The notes: generated by a model from the sequence alone, not told the origin. 64,000 bases of DNA from Bilabrum cf. latius (GCA_965178125.1 OZ237735.1:2294001-2358000), one strand, 5' to 3'; shown: positions 1 through 13,398, counted from the stretch's first letter. Made by a program: numbers and translations.

Positions 1-3000
1 TGCTGCGAGATGCGCTTCGTTCAAGTGCAGCATCCAACTCGCTGCTCATTGGCTGAAACTTGTGATTGGTATCACGTTCGTGACTCTTGCAAACCGCTGT
101 TCGAAAGCATTGCTCGTCTACAGTCAAAACTCGTTGATTTCGAGCTCCAGGCAACAGCTCGAATGGGTGATTCGCTGTAGATCGCACTGGTCGCACTGGC
201 TCGTTAACAGTCCGCGGCACTATGAACGAAAATAGTCGCAAGGGTAGAGACCTGGCACACTGATCAATGTCTCTTGTCAACAAGGACACAAGAACCGCGT
301 AGCCACGAGCAAGCTGCATGGAATGTAGCTCTGAATCGGCACGACCCTCCTTCATGGCAGAGGCAAGGACGCTTGCCAACTTTGAAAAAACGCGCCTAAC
401 TCCCGACACACCGGTGCGCTAACTATCAGCGAGTAGGTGCTTCTTGATTCCGACCCACACTCTATTCGCCCAGGAGGCAATCGACAGGGTCGTCGAGCCT
501 CTCATGATTGCACCGCTCGTAGAGACGAGTGGGTCGCCTTCCTCCCAAACAGCTGGGTCAACATTTGCAGCACCATCTGGCCCAGCGGGCGTATTGCTCC
601 AACCCTTCAAGATAGAGGAAGTCACAGCCACGTCGTCTTGCACAGCTGCAGTTGACAAAAGAAGCAACAGTGACTTGCAGTGCTCCATGGAGCTGGACGG
701 CTCCGCAGCAATACGGCGCGCAAGGCTGACACACAATTCAAGGAAGTCGTCGTGGCGTCCGGTGCTTTTCCGCAGAAGGCTAGAGACGATACTGACCATG
801 GAAGATAAAGCATCGCTATGCTGCTGTAGCGGATGCTTCGGAACCAGGAGCCTCTTAGCATATTTCCACAGCTCCTGCTGTCCATAGGCTTCAGTGTAAG
901 CAAAGGCGCCTGCCCTCAAAGATAGTAGCGAAGCTATTGATGGGGTTGCAACTGGCATGGACTGCCAAACTGCGCATGGCAGCCCGCACGAGTAGACCAC
1001 GGAGGTTTTCTTTTCTTCTGAGCAATCGTAATCGCACGATGGGCACCGCCCGAAGGATTTTGCACTGGACATACCGCACTCCCTGCAGACGTACTTCGTG
1101 TTGGTCTAGACTGCACCGTCAAGACGAGCCATGCTCTCAACTTTAATGCCCTCTCTAGCAGCGATGTAAGCCATAAGTGGGTTCAACTCTTGCTAAACTT
1201 TTGAATTGGTTGGCGAAGCCAAAAGGATCTCGCAAGCATCGCCCAACGCTTGCAATTCCAGCGAGACGACATCGTTCGGTAGCCGCGACATCGTTGAAGC
1301 GGCCTTCTCCATGCTTTCATGGGCAGTGAGGCAGGCGTGAAATTGTTTTGCGCACCTGATTAGTTCGGTCATCTCAGCAACGACTGACACACCAGACACC
1401 GACTCAGGCGCACTGGGAAGGCTGTCGAGATACATGTGAGTGCTGTTCCTGCAAGCGCCCTAGCTCCTCGGTGAGCATCCTGAGGAAGCTGAAATGACCG
1501 GACCGAGGTCAAACCCTGGCGTAAGTCGATCGCGGTACAGCTCATCATCCGAAATATCGGCCCCGGTTCTGAACGCTGCACAAGACCCAATTGGTGCAAA
1601 GCCACTACCTGGACCACCAACCTAAGTGGTAATTGCGGTGATTTCTGGTGGAGACCACATGCCCTCACCTATGATAGGCTGCGCACTGACGAAAGGTATG
1701 GAGGATCTGGGTAATTTCTCTTCGGCTCCGCTGGTCGTCACGCTTCGCACCTGCTACATGGATCCCACTGCGTGTCTGGCGCGATAGGCACCGTGCTGGG
1801 AGAGCCAAGCATCGACTTTAGCCATGGCCCGTACTGCCGGAGATGCAAACTATTGCTGCGATTTGTCAGCTCGCGGGGTGACTGGCCCCAAGCGTTCCAG
1901 GGCATCAGCCGAAGGAGGCAATCCATCCGAGAAGCAGTCGCTGCATGCGGACGCAATGGCATCCTCTACCAAGACGAATGGCTCCACGTCTACTTTCGAA
2001 TTCGTGATTCTCTCAAACCAATGTTCTCTCATAAGGATTCGTTGAAGCAAGACCTTTCGAAGCTATTGGGCAAAACGAACAGCCGTGTCAGCAAGAACTC
2101 TCCGCGAGTCGACCAGGCCACTAATGGGCGCAAGTGCAGCACCAGTGTATTGGGGTACACTCTGACAGAGCTCCACGCAACTATCGGACAGATCAGTGAG
2201 CTCGGTCAAGAGGAACTGGTAGTTAGGGTACTCTGTCCTGCAAGTTGCTGATGAGGTAGGCTCGCAACCACGGACAATGCACACCTCAATTCCAGTTCGG
2301 TCCAGCGAGCGCAGCATTGGTAAGTTTGGATTTGCTCGTTGACGCGGTTCAAGGCATTGGACGGCGGTTCCACTGCAAATGGCAGATATCACGTCCCTTT
2401 GTGCGCAAGTGGTTCCATCCATGGCCTGCCGCACCAACATCTGGTGCCTCTGAGCATTTCCCTCGCGGTTCAATGCGTACATCTCCCCAGCTGTACCGAC
2501 CGAAGGACATGAATGGCTCCGCGCGATGGGTGTCCAGGTTCCACACGGATCTGAGGATCGGAAAATCCAGTCATCCATTGATGTCACTCGGTGCCTGACA
2601 TCAAGAAAGCCTTCTGAACTCAACTGCGACTCACCTACCTCTTCGCGCTCAACTTGCAATGAGGGAATTTTAATTGGACTGGACGAGCTACTACTATCGC
2701 TGAAACGACCTAGACGTGGCAGCGAGGAGTCAGCATGCTGTACCTGTACAATTACTGCCCGGCCGCTGAAAGCAAACTGGCTTGCGTCTGAGTCCGTCGC
2801 TACAGTAATCTTGCTGAGCGCGTGCTGTGATAAGACAAACGACTTGTGCATAGTCGTGACGCTACCGCCAGGTATCTAAGCCTCAACTGAGACAGACTCG
2901 AGGTAGTCTAGAAGGCCAACTGCACCAAGACTACTTTCTGAAGCAGCTTCCAAATATGCATGTTTCTGGTAGTCTCTCAAACTAGTGTTGAGCGGAAACA

Positions 3001-6000
3001 CAGCAGGATCGTTTCCAGCGGTGTATTCCCAAGCAAATTGATTGGATCCCCAACAACTGGCATTGCGCAAAGAGGCCGAAGTCAGGCCACCGTTCTGTAC
3101 ACAAGGTACACCAAGCGGACTGCCTGGGTACTAGGCCTGGAGGCGGCGTTCGTTGGTTTCATCAATCGCAGCAATGGTTGCGATGTGAGCGTCCAAGGAG
3201 TCGTTCATTGCCCACTTCAGTTCAGAGTAGCACCCAGTCTTGAGAATAGCGTCTACCTAACGCGCCAGCATCTCTGCATTGAAACCGTCGTAAGGCGTTG
3301 AACCAGCGCCGGCGCGCTCGTGCTCAAATGGTGAGACATTACTGGCAATAGCCGACTGAAGTCGTTCTGCAGACTCAGTCCTTCGCCTGCACACTGAGAG
3401 AACATGTGCCAAAAAGTCACCAACGGTTTTTTTCAATGAAGTGGCCACCTCCGGCACGCTTGGCATGTCTGGTGATCTGAACAGGTACCTAGTTTCCCAG
3501 GACTCCTGCTCAGGAGAAAGTGCCGGCAAGGCACCATCGGCTCCATCGCTTTGCTACGAAGTACTGCTGGAAATGGCACTCTACGCGGTATTCGACAGCT
3601 TGAACCCGTTGAGGATCGCACCGGCAGCATCGAGCAATCTGCGTAGCCCCATCGCAACCATGCGAACTCGTAGTCTGGAGATATGCCCGCCGTCAAAGCT
3701 AGCGGTTGGAGGCTGTGTGATGAAAGATATGCGCAAAATGTCAAGCGTGAACTTGTCATCCTGGCAACCTTTGATGCCATTGATGAGGTTAGCAATGGCC
3801 GGGGCTATGCTCCTGGAGAGAAGCCAGCTTGCAACTGCGAATGGCGATGTCTCATTCTGTGCAATTGAGCTCGATAGAACCATGGCATCAGATAGTCGCC
3901 GAGCAATCTGCAATGCTGAATTGACGTTCTCAAGAAATGTGCAAAGCAGCTGCATCGTGTTTGGGGACCTTGGCCAACGCCTGCAGCCACCGTCGACCTG
4001 CCAGACGTCGGGGTCAACCTTGGGGACCTGCACGTCTGCATCAGCCACCATTGCTTGCCGAATTCGCCGCAAACGCTTTTCCAAGGCCTGCCTTGCATGC
4101 TTGCGGTACATATCACGAGAAGTCATGCTAGACTGGGAGTTTGACGTTCGGTCACTCTTGCTAGTAGTGAAGGCTAGCCTGGCGGCTCGAGCTCGCTGCC
4201 GCTGCGACCACGGTGCCTCGCTCAGCAGGCTCAATCGACGCGTACTGCTCCACTCATCAGCAGACACAACGGAATCATCCTCATCATCGCATTCATCGGA
4301 TTCGCTGTACTCTGTGTGCGGATTGCTGGTGAGTCGACGCCACATCTCTGGAACTGCTCTGTCCCTCTTGTCGCTCACATCGCCGTTGGCTTCATACATC
4401 GCCTTCCACATGCTGCTCCATCCCGAGTTCCTTGCGTCTGATTGAGACGTGTGCCAGTGCGACATCCACTGGGGAGGCATCCATCCTGCTAAACTACTGC
4501 GCGGGGCTGCTGCAACGCCTCTAATGCGATCGATAGCGCTTGGTACTGATGATTCGCCCCCTGCACTAGAAGATGCCATCATGGACCGCACCGCCCGCTC
4601 GCAAGTCGAATCGAACAGCGCTTCATCGTAAACATCCTCGTCAGTGCTGCTATCGTTGCGTTGGAAATCAATGTCAGCAATCTTGCGGCTAACGGGTAGA
4701 ATGTGTCCACGCATTCTGTAGCCTCCTTTGCTGCTATGCCTGGGAGCTTTACCAAAAAGCTTTGCATGCTGGCTCGAGTGGACCTAAGAACTGCTCAAAA
4801 CCTAAAAGCAATCCTCCGGTCGCAGCAAGCCTGTCCTAGCCTAGAGCGAGCACTGAAGCGGCCAGGCATCCCGATTGACTCCAGCCGCATCCATCCTGTT
4901 CTTTGTGCTCCAGCGCAACCTGTCCGAAGGGATTGCTCTCAATACTGCGTCTTCCGGCTTCCGCTCCACTGACTGCCTCCATATCTTCATCCACGGAGAT
5001 TGGCCAGAAGCTGTCGACCCGCCGTTTGAATACTACCACAGCACAAACTCAGCTGCTTCGTCCGGAACCTTAGCACTGGTGTCAAATCGCTCGGAAAGCT
5101 CTCTTTCGAGTTCTGAGGCGCAGTGAGCAACCTATCTCCCAAGCCCCTCAACAGCTACTTGGGCTGCCAAGCAAATCCCTGTCTCCGGTGCCATCCACGG
5201 GTCGGGAAGAGCAGAGGCATCCTCGGCTGGAGGCGAATTTATGATCTTCAAGACGTCCACCGTTGTGCAGGCATCATTCAAACGAAAAAGCTCTGTCGGT
5301 GGCATTGCACGAGATTCTTTGGAGATGTGCTGGAAGCTATCTTCTGCACTCGAGACCATCAGCTCGCCAGGACGGGGCCATCTGCGGTGCACTCGAATGA
5401 ACCAGGCCACCCTCTCGAAGCACATGGTCAGGTACTTCATCCGGAACTCTTCTGACAGTAACGAGTCGACACGCGTGATCTCATCATCGCTTACCCAGTT
5501 CGGGTCGTAATAGTACATGCGATCTTCCTTCTTCTTGTCTTTGTGCTTGGCAGCTTCCAACTTCCGCTCGATTTCAGCTTTCTCCCCACGCAAGCTTGCC
5601 ATGCCTTCCAGCTCGTCGATTCGTTGCGAGTACGCCTTAAAGACGGTGCGCTCAGGATCGCTGCCATCTACGCTAGACTTCAAGTCGTCGAACAGCTGAC
5701 TCAAATTGGCACTGGCCCTTTTAGCCTCAACAAGCGACTTGAAGTTGTTCACCTGATGCCGTCCAAGGCGCATGGGCAGGAGCCATCGAGCAATCTCGAG
5801 GCCATACATCGCACTCGAGACGTACGGAATGCCCAGTTCAGGTAGCACAATGTGGATATTACGGCTAGCGCAGGCCGCCATGGTGGCAGCACTGTCTGCT
5901 ACTGTCTGCAGCTTCTCAAGGAGTCCGGCATCGTCTGTAAAGCCTTGTGTGTCCAAGCCGGATCTCATGCCTGCACCGCCCATGATTGGCTCTGACGGTG

Positions 6001-7083
6001 AGTTCACAGCAGCTGCCTGTCTGCCAGCAAGCACTGCGATGCGGTGGCAGCGCCCTGCCATCTTTCCAAGAGATTCCATCATACGAATCCATGGAGACTG
6101 CTTGCCGTACCCGAAGGGGTTCCTATGGCCTTCATCTGAGGTAGCTTCTAGCTAGTTCAATAGAATTGAAGGAACCTCAGCTGCTGCCTCGCATGCGAGA
6201 GGCATGTAGAAGCTGTGCTGCGCGGTAGGTCTTGTCGACAGAGCAGAGTGCAGCGTCTCCAGGGTGAGAGGCTCGCGAGCACGAACAGAGTTCGTCTCGC
6301 CGGCACCTGCCTCGGCTTCGCTTAGCTACTCCAGATTGGGCTCGTATGGAAAAATGGACTCCTCTTGCCTAGTGAAAATGTCTTCAACAACCTCCCTCGA
6401 TACTCTCAATAGACGGGCTAGCTCAAAGAAGTTGCGAAAGCCAAAGTCGTCGTCGTAGACGGCATGGAATTCCATCTACGACCTCAGTGCAGCACAATGA
6501 TTTTGCAGCAGGCGCTTGTCAGCGCCAGGTACGTTCTGCTTCTTGTCAAAGCCGGGCATTGATTCGAGACTGCGAGCTGCGCTTTGGATGACTGCACGGG
6601 CACCCTTCGCGGAGGCGACACTCTTGCGAAAGGCAGACTTCATGCTGTCGGTTACATCTTCTTCAGATTTCCCCGGAAATCGATCTTCGAAGTGATCTAC
6701 GGGATCATAAGTCGACTCGCTCATTTCTAGAGTATTCTGCAGAAACTAGTGCAGGCCTGCGATCGCGACTGTGTCAACGCGCTGGTACAGCGGCTTGGGG
6801 ATCGCAAACCTCGACCTGTTGGGCTTGTCCGCCGCATCGACTATTGCGCGGAGCTCCTACAATCGAACACCAACCCTGCCTAGCACCTGTTCGTGCGCTA
6901 GTTTACGCTGCTCTAGGACGTGCGAATTGGCCATGGTTGCCACTTTTGAAGCGAGGCGGGCTGCTTTGAGACAGCGGGAAGCCGTCCTACGGGTGAACTC
7001 AAGGTGCATGTCGGGTGCGTTTGTGGGGAACTGCACGCGAAAGTCGTGTGTCGGAACCGTATAGTGCTCGCTGCTGGACGCGG

Positions 7084-7122
<39 letters not shown>

Positions 7123-8390
7123 CGGCGCCACTTGAGGATGCCTTAGAGCCAGCGGTGGCACTGCCCGACCTGCTGCCAGCACCTGAAGCGGCTGCCCCTT
7201 GATCCTCATCGTCCATTGGCGCTTGCACGGAGCTAGCTTTGCTGTCGCTTGAGGAACCGCTCCGGCTGGGTGCCCTGGACTCCTTGTCCACGCGCTGAAG
7301 CAGCGGGGTCGGCATGAGCCGAAGTGATCGCGGGAGCTCGTCTTCAGGCACTGGCAGCGTGCTCACACCAGTAAGTGCAGATGCAGCGGATCCCGATTTG
7401 CTTGGGCTTGGTTCCCCTGCGCCTAGGACGCCGTTGCCCCCACGGCTGTCAAAGTAGCTGTCGAGAACTGCAGCAGCCCCGGACACGAGCACGGACAGGA
7501 TTGACAGCCGCGTCTACCCGCAATCTGTGCGAGGAGGGGGGCGGGCTAGATCTGAACAGGCGCGCACGTCACCTTTCTCGTCGTCAGAGACCTGATCAGA
7601 TGACCGCATCGGGGTCGACGAGCCTGCGCCGCTTGCTGGGCCGATGGACCCGTCCGACCGAGCACTTGCGCACGGCTCGTCCTGATGCTCGCCGGCCTGC
7701 TCTGTACCCTCATCGAAGCTACTCTGCGATGCATAAACATAATCGTATCAAAATACGGCGACTGAGCTCGGATTTCTAAGAATTGCATTAATAGCAAGGC
7801 TGCAGACAGGTTTGAAGGTGGCTTCGCGCAAAATGTACGTAGCTCACGTTAGCAGCCACGTCTTGCGAACGCCCATCCACTTCTGACGAAGCCTGCTTGG
7901 ATTCATCATTACTCTGGGCAAAATATTGCAAGATTTCGTCCAAGTTGCCGTGGCGAACGACGGCCCGGAACAGTTGCTCCGGCTCCGCTATCACATAGAG
8001 ATCCTTCAAAATCTCAACGCCATCGCGGAGCTATGGGGAAACCAAGCGATACGACGTTGAAATCAACTCCGGGTCATGCTTGGACAGCCTGCCGACTGCG
8101 TCCAAGTACTAGTTGAGCAGGCCCCGCAGCTATTGCCTTGCCGCCGGCCCAGCCTGTGGCCGCACGGTCGGCTCAAACACGTCCCTTATGAACGAATCCA
8201 CTGCATTCCCAGCAGAAGATCCAGTATCACCAATTACTTTGCGAAGCAGCCCAAATATACGAGATAGGCTGGCTGAAGCTTGCCGTAAGCTGTTCACTGC
8301 CTCAATCGTCGATGTATCCAGTCGCCTCGCGGCAGCCAATGATGCCTCAAAATTGATGACAAGCATCTTCATGGGGTTCTTTGTATTCAT
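1..8390 (-). CDS. Giant protein of unknown function, 3' end outside window (TAG read as Gln)
   Basis: Two exons are proposed. Exon 1 runs 8390 to 7848 (181 codons, ATG at 8388-8390). A 124-bp intron lies at 7724-7847 (GTGAGC...CGCAG). Exon 2 runs from 7723 off the left edge in one frame. I checked most of exon 2 codon by codon: it contains no TAA or TGA but at least 24 in-frame TAG codons, for example at minus-strand positions 419, 1193, 2063, 3257, 4784, 5132 and 6476. The product exceeds 2,750 residues. Visible features are a poly-Ser tract encoded by the CTG run near 7081-7118, a Lys/Asp-rich charged segment near 5540, and a zinc-ribbon-like C-x2-C-x10-C-x2-C (YVCREC...GRCPSC) near 1040-1095. 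I recognise no family. It is head-to-head with the sulfatase gene. The existence of one long coding gene is well supported; the exact start and the splice site are inferred. Confidence 0.75.
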
Positions 8391-8565
8391 CGTAGTTGGC
8401 TGTTTAGTCTAGTATGGCAGAAGCCGTCTGCTGCAACCTGCCGACGAATTGTCAAATATGCCTGTCGGTCGCGCACCGATTTGTAATTTGTAAGGTGCTA
8501 TTTTGGCCGAATTCGATCGCCGCGTCGTGTTGGACGATTACTCTTTTATAAGGGCTTAGTAACAT
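8391..8565. promoter_or_regulatory. Divergent intergenic region between the giant gene and the sulfatase gene
   Basis: These 175 bp separate the two start codons and should hold both promoters. A TATAAG element lies at 8547-8552, only 14 nt before the sulfatase ATG. That spacing is too short for a textbook TATA box unless the leader is minimal, so its role is uncertain. Confidence 0.4.
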
Positions 8566-10501
8566 ATGCGCGTGGTCACTTTGCATGTCTCGCTTATTCT
8601 CGCCTGTTTGTGCGCCAATGCTTGCGGGAAGAAGCCAAACGTGAGCAAACCCTTGAGCAGACTTTGCATTGCGTGCATCGCCCCGGTTGAGCCGGTCCAC
8701 TCCTTTTGTTCCATTGATTCCTCGTAACGCAGTTTGTATTTATCGTTGCTGATGATTTGCGTCGTGAGTGCTGGCGCATGTATTGCATTATTACCGGTTA
8801 CTCAGTCTCAGTCGACCCTGACCGTATATTCGCACGTCTTGTTCACGATCCTACGCTGCAGCGGAGCTTAGCGGCCATTACGGGTACGGCAGTAGTGTGT
8901 AGACTCCTGCTTTTGAACGGATCATGGCCCGCGGAACAACTTTCATGCATGGCTACACGCAGATCCCGATTTGCTCGCCAAGCAGAACTTCCTTTCTGAC
9001 CGGCAAGCGACCCGATTCGAACAAGGTTTGGTACATTGGCCCGTACTTCCGGGATATCGCGACGTGGCCTGAAGGCAGTAACGCAATCACCTTGCCGCAG
9101 AAGCTCAGGCTGGAGGACTGGAACGTCACCGGGTTCGGTAAGATCTTCCACCCTGGCTCCAGCTCTGGCGGCCCTACAAAGTCCGTTGGGGGCGGCGACA
9201 TGCCCTACAGCTGGAGCGCTGATTGGTAGCAGCTGCCTCCCAACACCACGACTGGTTATTTTTGGTGCGACCAGTTCTACGGGGGCGAGGTACAGAGCCC
9301 AGCGAGCGTGTCGTGGCCGGCAGGCACTGGGTGCGTGCAGAGCCTCGAGTGCCGCGAGTGCCTCGCGAAGCACTTCTCCCTTGGGCTGCAGCCGGGACCG
9401 AGGTTCTCCGCAGCCTTCCCACCGTGTGACGAGTCATGCTTCCCCGACGGCCTGGTGGCAGACGAGGCCATCAGGCACATCCAGTGGAAGAAGCAGCACG
9501 GCCACGACGAGGGCTGGGCCCTCTTCGTCGGAATGAAGAGGCCGCACCTCACATGGATGGCACCAGAGAAATACGCAGATCTTTACAAGAACAGGTCCCT
9601 GCCGCAGCCGCTAAACCCGCGTCCCCCCGCCGGCGACTACCCCACGGTCTCGTTCTACCAGAACGGCGAGATGACAGGGTGCTCGGACCTGTAGGGGGAG
9701 ACTTACGAATGGACCAGCCCGGAGGGGGACGGCCCATTCACACTGATTGACGAAGACCAGTACCCGCGCCTGCGCAAGGCATACGTGGCAAGCATCGCAT
9801 ACATGCAGGCCCAGGTTGGCCGCGTCATTGATGCACTCGATGAGGCTGGATTCGACCCTTGGATCATCGCCACGGGAGACCACGGCTACGCACTCGGCGA
9901 GAATGGGGAGTTCTGCAAGCAGAACCTCTTCGAGACCGGCACGCGCGTCCCATACATCGTGGCCCCACCCCTCGGCAGCACAGGGCCAGACGGCACCCAG
10001 TGGAACCGCAACGTCACGAGCGACGCGCTCGTGGAGCAGCTGGATTTCTTCCCCACCGTGATGGAGGCGCTGGCTGTCCCCAATTACAATAGCGACAATC
10101 GTTCCATGCCTGGGCAGGGCGGAGAGGCGACCTACACGCTCGAAGGGGCCTCGGTTCTGCCTCTGCTGGCTGGCGAGGACAAGCCCGCGTACTTTGACTC
10201 GGCCTTCTCGTAGTTTCCCAGGGACAAGAAGTACATGGGGCTCTCCATCCGGACCTAGGACTGGCGGTTCACGGAGTGGTTTGAATGGGACTTCACCGCG
10301 GGCAAGCCCGTGTCGTGGGACTCGGTGGGCAAGGAGCTGTACGACCACTCTCGTGACACAGGGGCCTACGGCACCTTTGATCTAGAGAGGGAGACTTTGG
10401 CGGGCGATCCGAGGTATGCAGGGGTGGTGCAGCAGCTCCAGTAGCAGCTGCGGAATACGTGGGACACAGACAAGGCGCAGAGGATGCAGCGATTCACGTG
10501 A
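8566..10501 (+). CDS. IDS: Iduronate-2-sulfatase-like secreted sulfatase, three exons
   Basis: Exons are 8566-8640, 8733-8763 and 8862-10501 (581 aa). The introns are 92 and 98 bp (GTGAGC...CGCAG, GTGAGT...CTGCAG), and exon 2 is a 31-bp microexon. Residues 1-20 form a hydrophobic signal peptide. Splicing rebuilds the N-terminal sulfatase metal site FIVADDLRPEL across both introns. The catalytic motif CSPSRTSFLTGKRP is present; its Cys is the one converted to formylglycine in this family. Further family blocks are GKIFHPG, MKRPHLTW, DHGYALGENGE and FETGTRVPYIV. Family members hydrolyse 2-O-sulfate from iduronate in glycosaminoglycans in lysosome-like compartments; the substrate here is inferred. 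Six in-frame TAGs occur (8900, 9227, 9692, 10211, 10256, 10442). The one at 10211 falls exactly on the Gln of the S-Q-Y-P-R motif. The stop is TGA at 10499-10501. Confidence 0.88.
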
Positions 10502-10623
10502 AGGGGGCAGTCTCGGAGTGGATCTGCCAGCTGTTTGCGTGTGCCAGACTATGAACCAAGTGCATTCCTACACTTTTTTTGCGTTTTATGATATATATGA
10601 CACTACCACGCAGTTTTACTTTT

Positions 10624-12043
10624 TCACTTGTCATCAGTCATGGCCTCTCGCATCGCCGATCGCAATTCCTCCCTTGTCACCGTCTTCGCACCCCCACCCC
10701 CGCTGTCACTGCTGCTGTCCCTGCCCGCCAACACCTCCTTGGTTGTAGGAAGACGCATTCCGAACGTAGTCAGCTCAGCGTCGCCGGCAGGGTCGGCCTC
10801 GCCGGCTCGAGCCGATGCCAAGGCCGACCGGACTGACCTGAAGACCTCCTTGGATGCCCTTGACGCAACGGCCACAGCAGCACTGATCTCCTTGGCATCC
10901 ATGACCCCCTGCCACCCGCCCGGGCTGCTTGCTCCCGCCCTCTCTCCAACGTACGACGGTACCGTGGCTCGTGGCACGGCACTGCTGCAGCCTTGGATTG
11001 GAGCAAGTGTCTCGATTCGGGCCACCGTCTACTCGTTACTACCACGTAGGGTGCCCGTGCCCGGTCCTGCTTCGGTTGCAGCTTGCAAACCTACCATAAC
11101 GCGGGCCGATGCGATTGATTCCTCTTCGGCCGTGGCATCAGCGATCCAACGCCCCCCCACTCGAGACAAAGTGAGCGGGATGGGCATGCAGTCGACGCCC
11201 GCGGCCTCGACCAAAGACACGCCGTCGGCCACGTCGCCATCCAGCTCGATATCGTAGTCCATCCGTGGCGCGACGTGCTGTTCGCTTCCAGCGGACCCAG
11301 CGGCGCTGTGTCCGGTGGCAGTGCCCGGATTTGCATCTGCTGCTGCGGCTTCGATTTCCTCGAGCATGCTTGCGATGCCGTCGGAAGGAGCGGTGGGCTT
11401 GCCGTCGTCGATCGGCTCTACTGGAACTATGCGTAGCCGCGGCAGGCTGCGATGCATTGGGGGAATAACGCACAGAACAAGGATTTTTTGTGCGCAACTG
11501 CTCGCAACAACTGAGTTCGGTTGCGAAATCAACATACCTTGTATCGTTGAGAGCGGCGAATGCTGCCAAGCCGCAGGCATCCAGCACAGAGCCTCCGTTG
11601 CCCAGAACGACCAAGTCAACCCATAGCTGCCACGCATACTTCTTCGGCAGCACGCAGAGGCCAGCAAGATTGATGCATCCCGGCGTGTTGATAAGCGACT
11701 CAACCGCAGTCCGAATCTAGGACGCCGTTTCGTTGGCAGGCTTGCCATCGTAGTCCCGAACGGCAGATGCCCAGAACTGCACTCCCACCCCAATGCTTCC
11801 CTACAGCGGGCTCAATTTTTCTGGTGACGATAACTCAGCTTTCACTATAGCTAGTACATCCACGCCACCATGAAGCGTTTGAACTCTTGCTGAGCCATTT
11901 GCCGAAGGCACCAATCCGCACCGAATTCTGCAGAATCTGAACTCTAACAAGCTCCTTCCATCAGCCCGAACGCCTTCCAAGATGCCATCTTCAATGTACT
12001 TTCTTTCTCCAGCCGAAACAATAGGGTTGACACTGCTTGACAT
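10624..12043 (-). CDS. EXOSC7: RNA exosome ring subunit RRP42 (EXOSC7-like, RNase PH family)
   Basis: Exon 1 is 12043-11538 and exon 2 is 11446-10624, separated by a 91-bp intron (GTATGT...CGCAG). This gives 442 aa, against about 290 in human. RNase PH-fold hallmarks are the N-terminal ERKYIEDGILEGVRADGR block, a SARV...D strand pair, and the central LPKKYAWQLWVDLVVLGNGG followed by LDACGLAAFAAL. After the splice comes SLPRLRIVPVE, matching the family's RIPRVRV strand. An acidic insertion and a C-terminal tail of about 100 residues are extra. Family role: a non-catalytic ring subunit of the nuclear/cytoplasmic exosome for 3'-5' RNA decay. In-frame TAGs at 11801, 11717 and 11029 are read as Gln; the stop is TGA at 10624-10626. 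The start at 12043 is the ATG nearest the conserved region; upstream codons are open but lack another good ATG. Confidence 0.83.
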
Positions 12044-12204
12044 CCTTAAATGGAGACTATCTGAAGACAACTGCACAGCCGTCGATGGGTGCAAGCATTG
12101 CAGCTTGCAGCGATGCCAATCGTTAGTGCCACCGAAAAAACAGTCTTCACGAAGCGGTGCGTTGCAAATTAATAAGTTCTTTTGATTGGACCCGTCTGGC
12201 TGTC
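12044..12204. promoter_or_regulatory. Divergent promoter region, EXOSC7-like and unknown gene
   Basis: This 161-bp gap separates two divergent starts. It is AT-richer than its flanks around 12170-12185 (ATTAATAAG). Nothing more specific is seen. Confidence 0.35.
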
Positions 12205-13398
12205 ATGTCTGCTTTCGCGCCAAAGCTTTCGAACTCGTTCGAGGGCTTAGTCGAAGGAGTTGCACTTGGAACGTACGGCGGCGGCGACGCTATTCGACTG
12301 TACACTCCAATATTGAGCGTTTCGTCTGATTTACCTCACGATGCTGACTTGAAGCACTGGCTTGGCGCCGAGGCAGTGCGAGTTTGTGACAGATGGAAGA
12401 AAATGTACGCCGAGAACGTGCGGGATGGCTCTGATCCTGGTCTTGTCGGCAAGGTTGGGAAACAAATACCGCGAATCGATCATCTGCAGGTACTTTTCAG
12501 CGATGCTGCGGAATGTTCGAACGTATTTGCCCATGGATGGCTTTTCCAGGACTAGCTGTCTGGGCGCGATGTTTGCAACGGGAAGCAGAAGTATCCCATT
12601 GTGTGCCTGCTTGAGCGTGGCGCGGGTATCCAAACGCGGATTACAGATGATTTAACTGGCCCTGTAGCATCGTGCGGTACGACACTTGTGCCAAGACACG
12701 CTGATTAGCATATCCACAAGACCGACGCCTCCGATGAGCTGTTCGCTGCACTCGGCGGCATGACACCTGCAGAAGCTGGCATGTCCGATGCTGACGCGGC
12801 AGCAATACTCGAAGCACTTGGGGGCGGAGGTGATGGATCTCCCTGGCAGATGGGTAGTGACTCTGCTCGGATCTCGATCCACAGGACGAGGCGAAGAACG
12901 TCATTGGGGGAAGACCCGGGGGGAGTCACCGAAGCAGCCGCGTCGTCGTCGTCGGGCTCATCCCCCTCATCAGGTGCCGCAAGGGGGGCTTTGGACGGCT
13001 CTCCAGACGCAGCCCCACTTGGGACTAGCGCCGTTGCCGCTAGAAAGGGCGACAAAGAAGACGAGCCGCAAATAGCCTGGAGCTGGGTGCTGGTCATGGA
13101 TCCGGAATCTTGGCGAGGCATTGCATGCCTCATTGTCGTGCCAACCGAGGCCAGCCATGCACCCTTGCAGGCGATTGCAAAGCAGGCCAAGGAAGAGGGC
13201 AAGGTGGAGCTGCTACGCAGCGATGCAATCAAGGCAGCGCTCAGCTTGTCGCGCACACAGGCCAGTGACGTTACGTTGTGCTAGGAACTAGATGCTCTTC
13301 TGGGGGCAGGAGGGGCTGGAGCATCAAGTGGGGATGAAGCTGCTGTTGGCGAGGCGGCTGGCAGCGAGGCAGGGTCCGCTTCCGGTGGTGCCATCTGA
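12205..13398 (+). CDS. Unknown protein, 397 aa
   Basis: A single open frame runs from ATG 12205 to TGA 13396-13398. In-frame TAGs at 12553, 12703 and 13282 are read as Gln. The first 200 residues look globular (KHWLGAEAVRVCDRWKKMY, then IPRIDHLQVLFSDAAECSNV). A Ser/Gly/Asp-rich linker follows near 12900-13000. Next is a second compact segment (AWSWVLVMDPESWRGIACL) that ends in an Ala/Gly/Ser-rich tail. I do not recognise a family. It is head-to-head with the exosome gene and convergent with the giant gene downstream, which begins its stop codon 128 bp away. Coding status is supported by continuity across three TAGs and by the sudden loss of openness after the TGA. Confidence 0.65.

Noticed and set aside
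8924-10501. Sulfatase gene as a decayed pseudogene because of six in-frame stops
   Set aside because: All six are TAG; there is no TAA, TGA or frameshift, and catalytic and structural motifs are intact on both sides of each.
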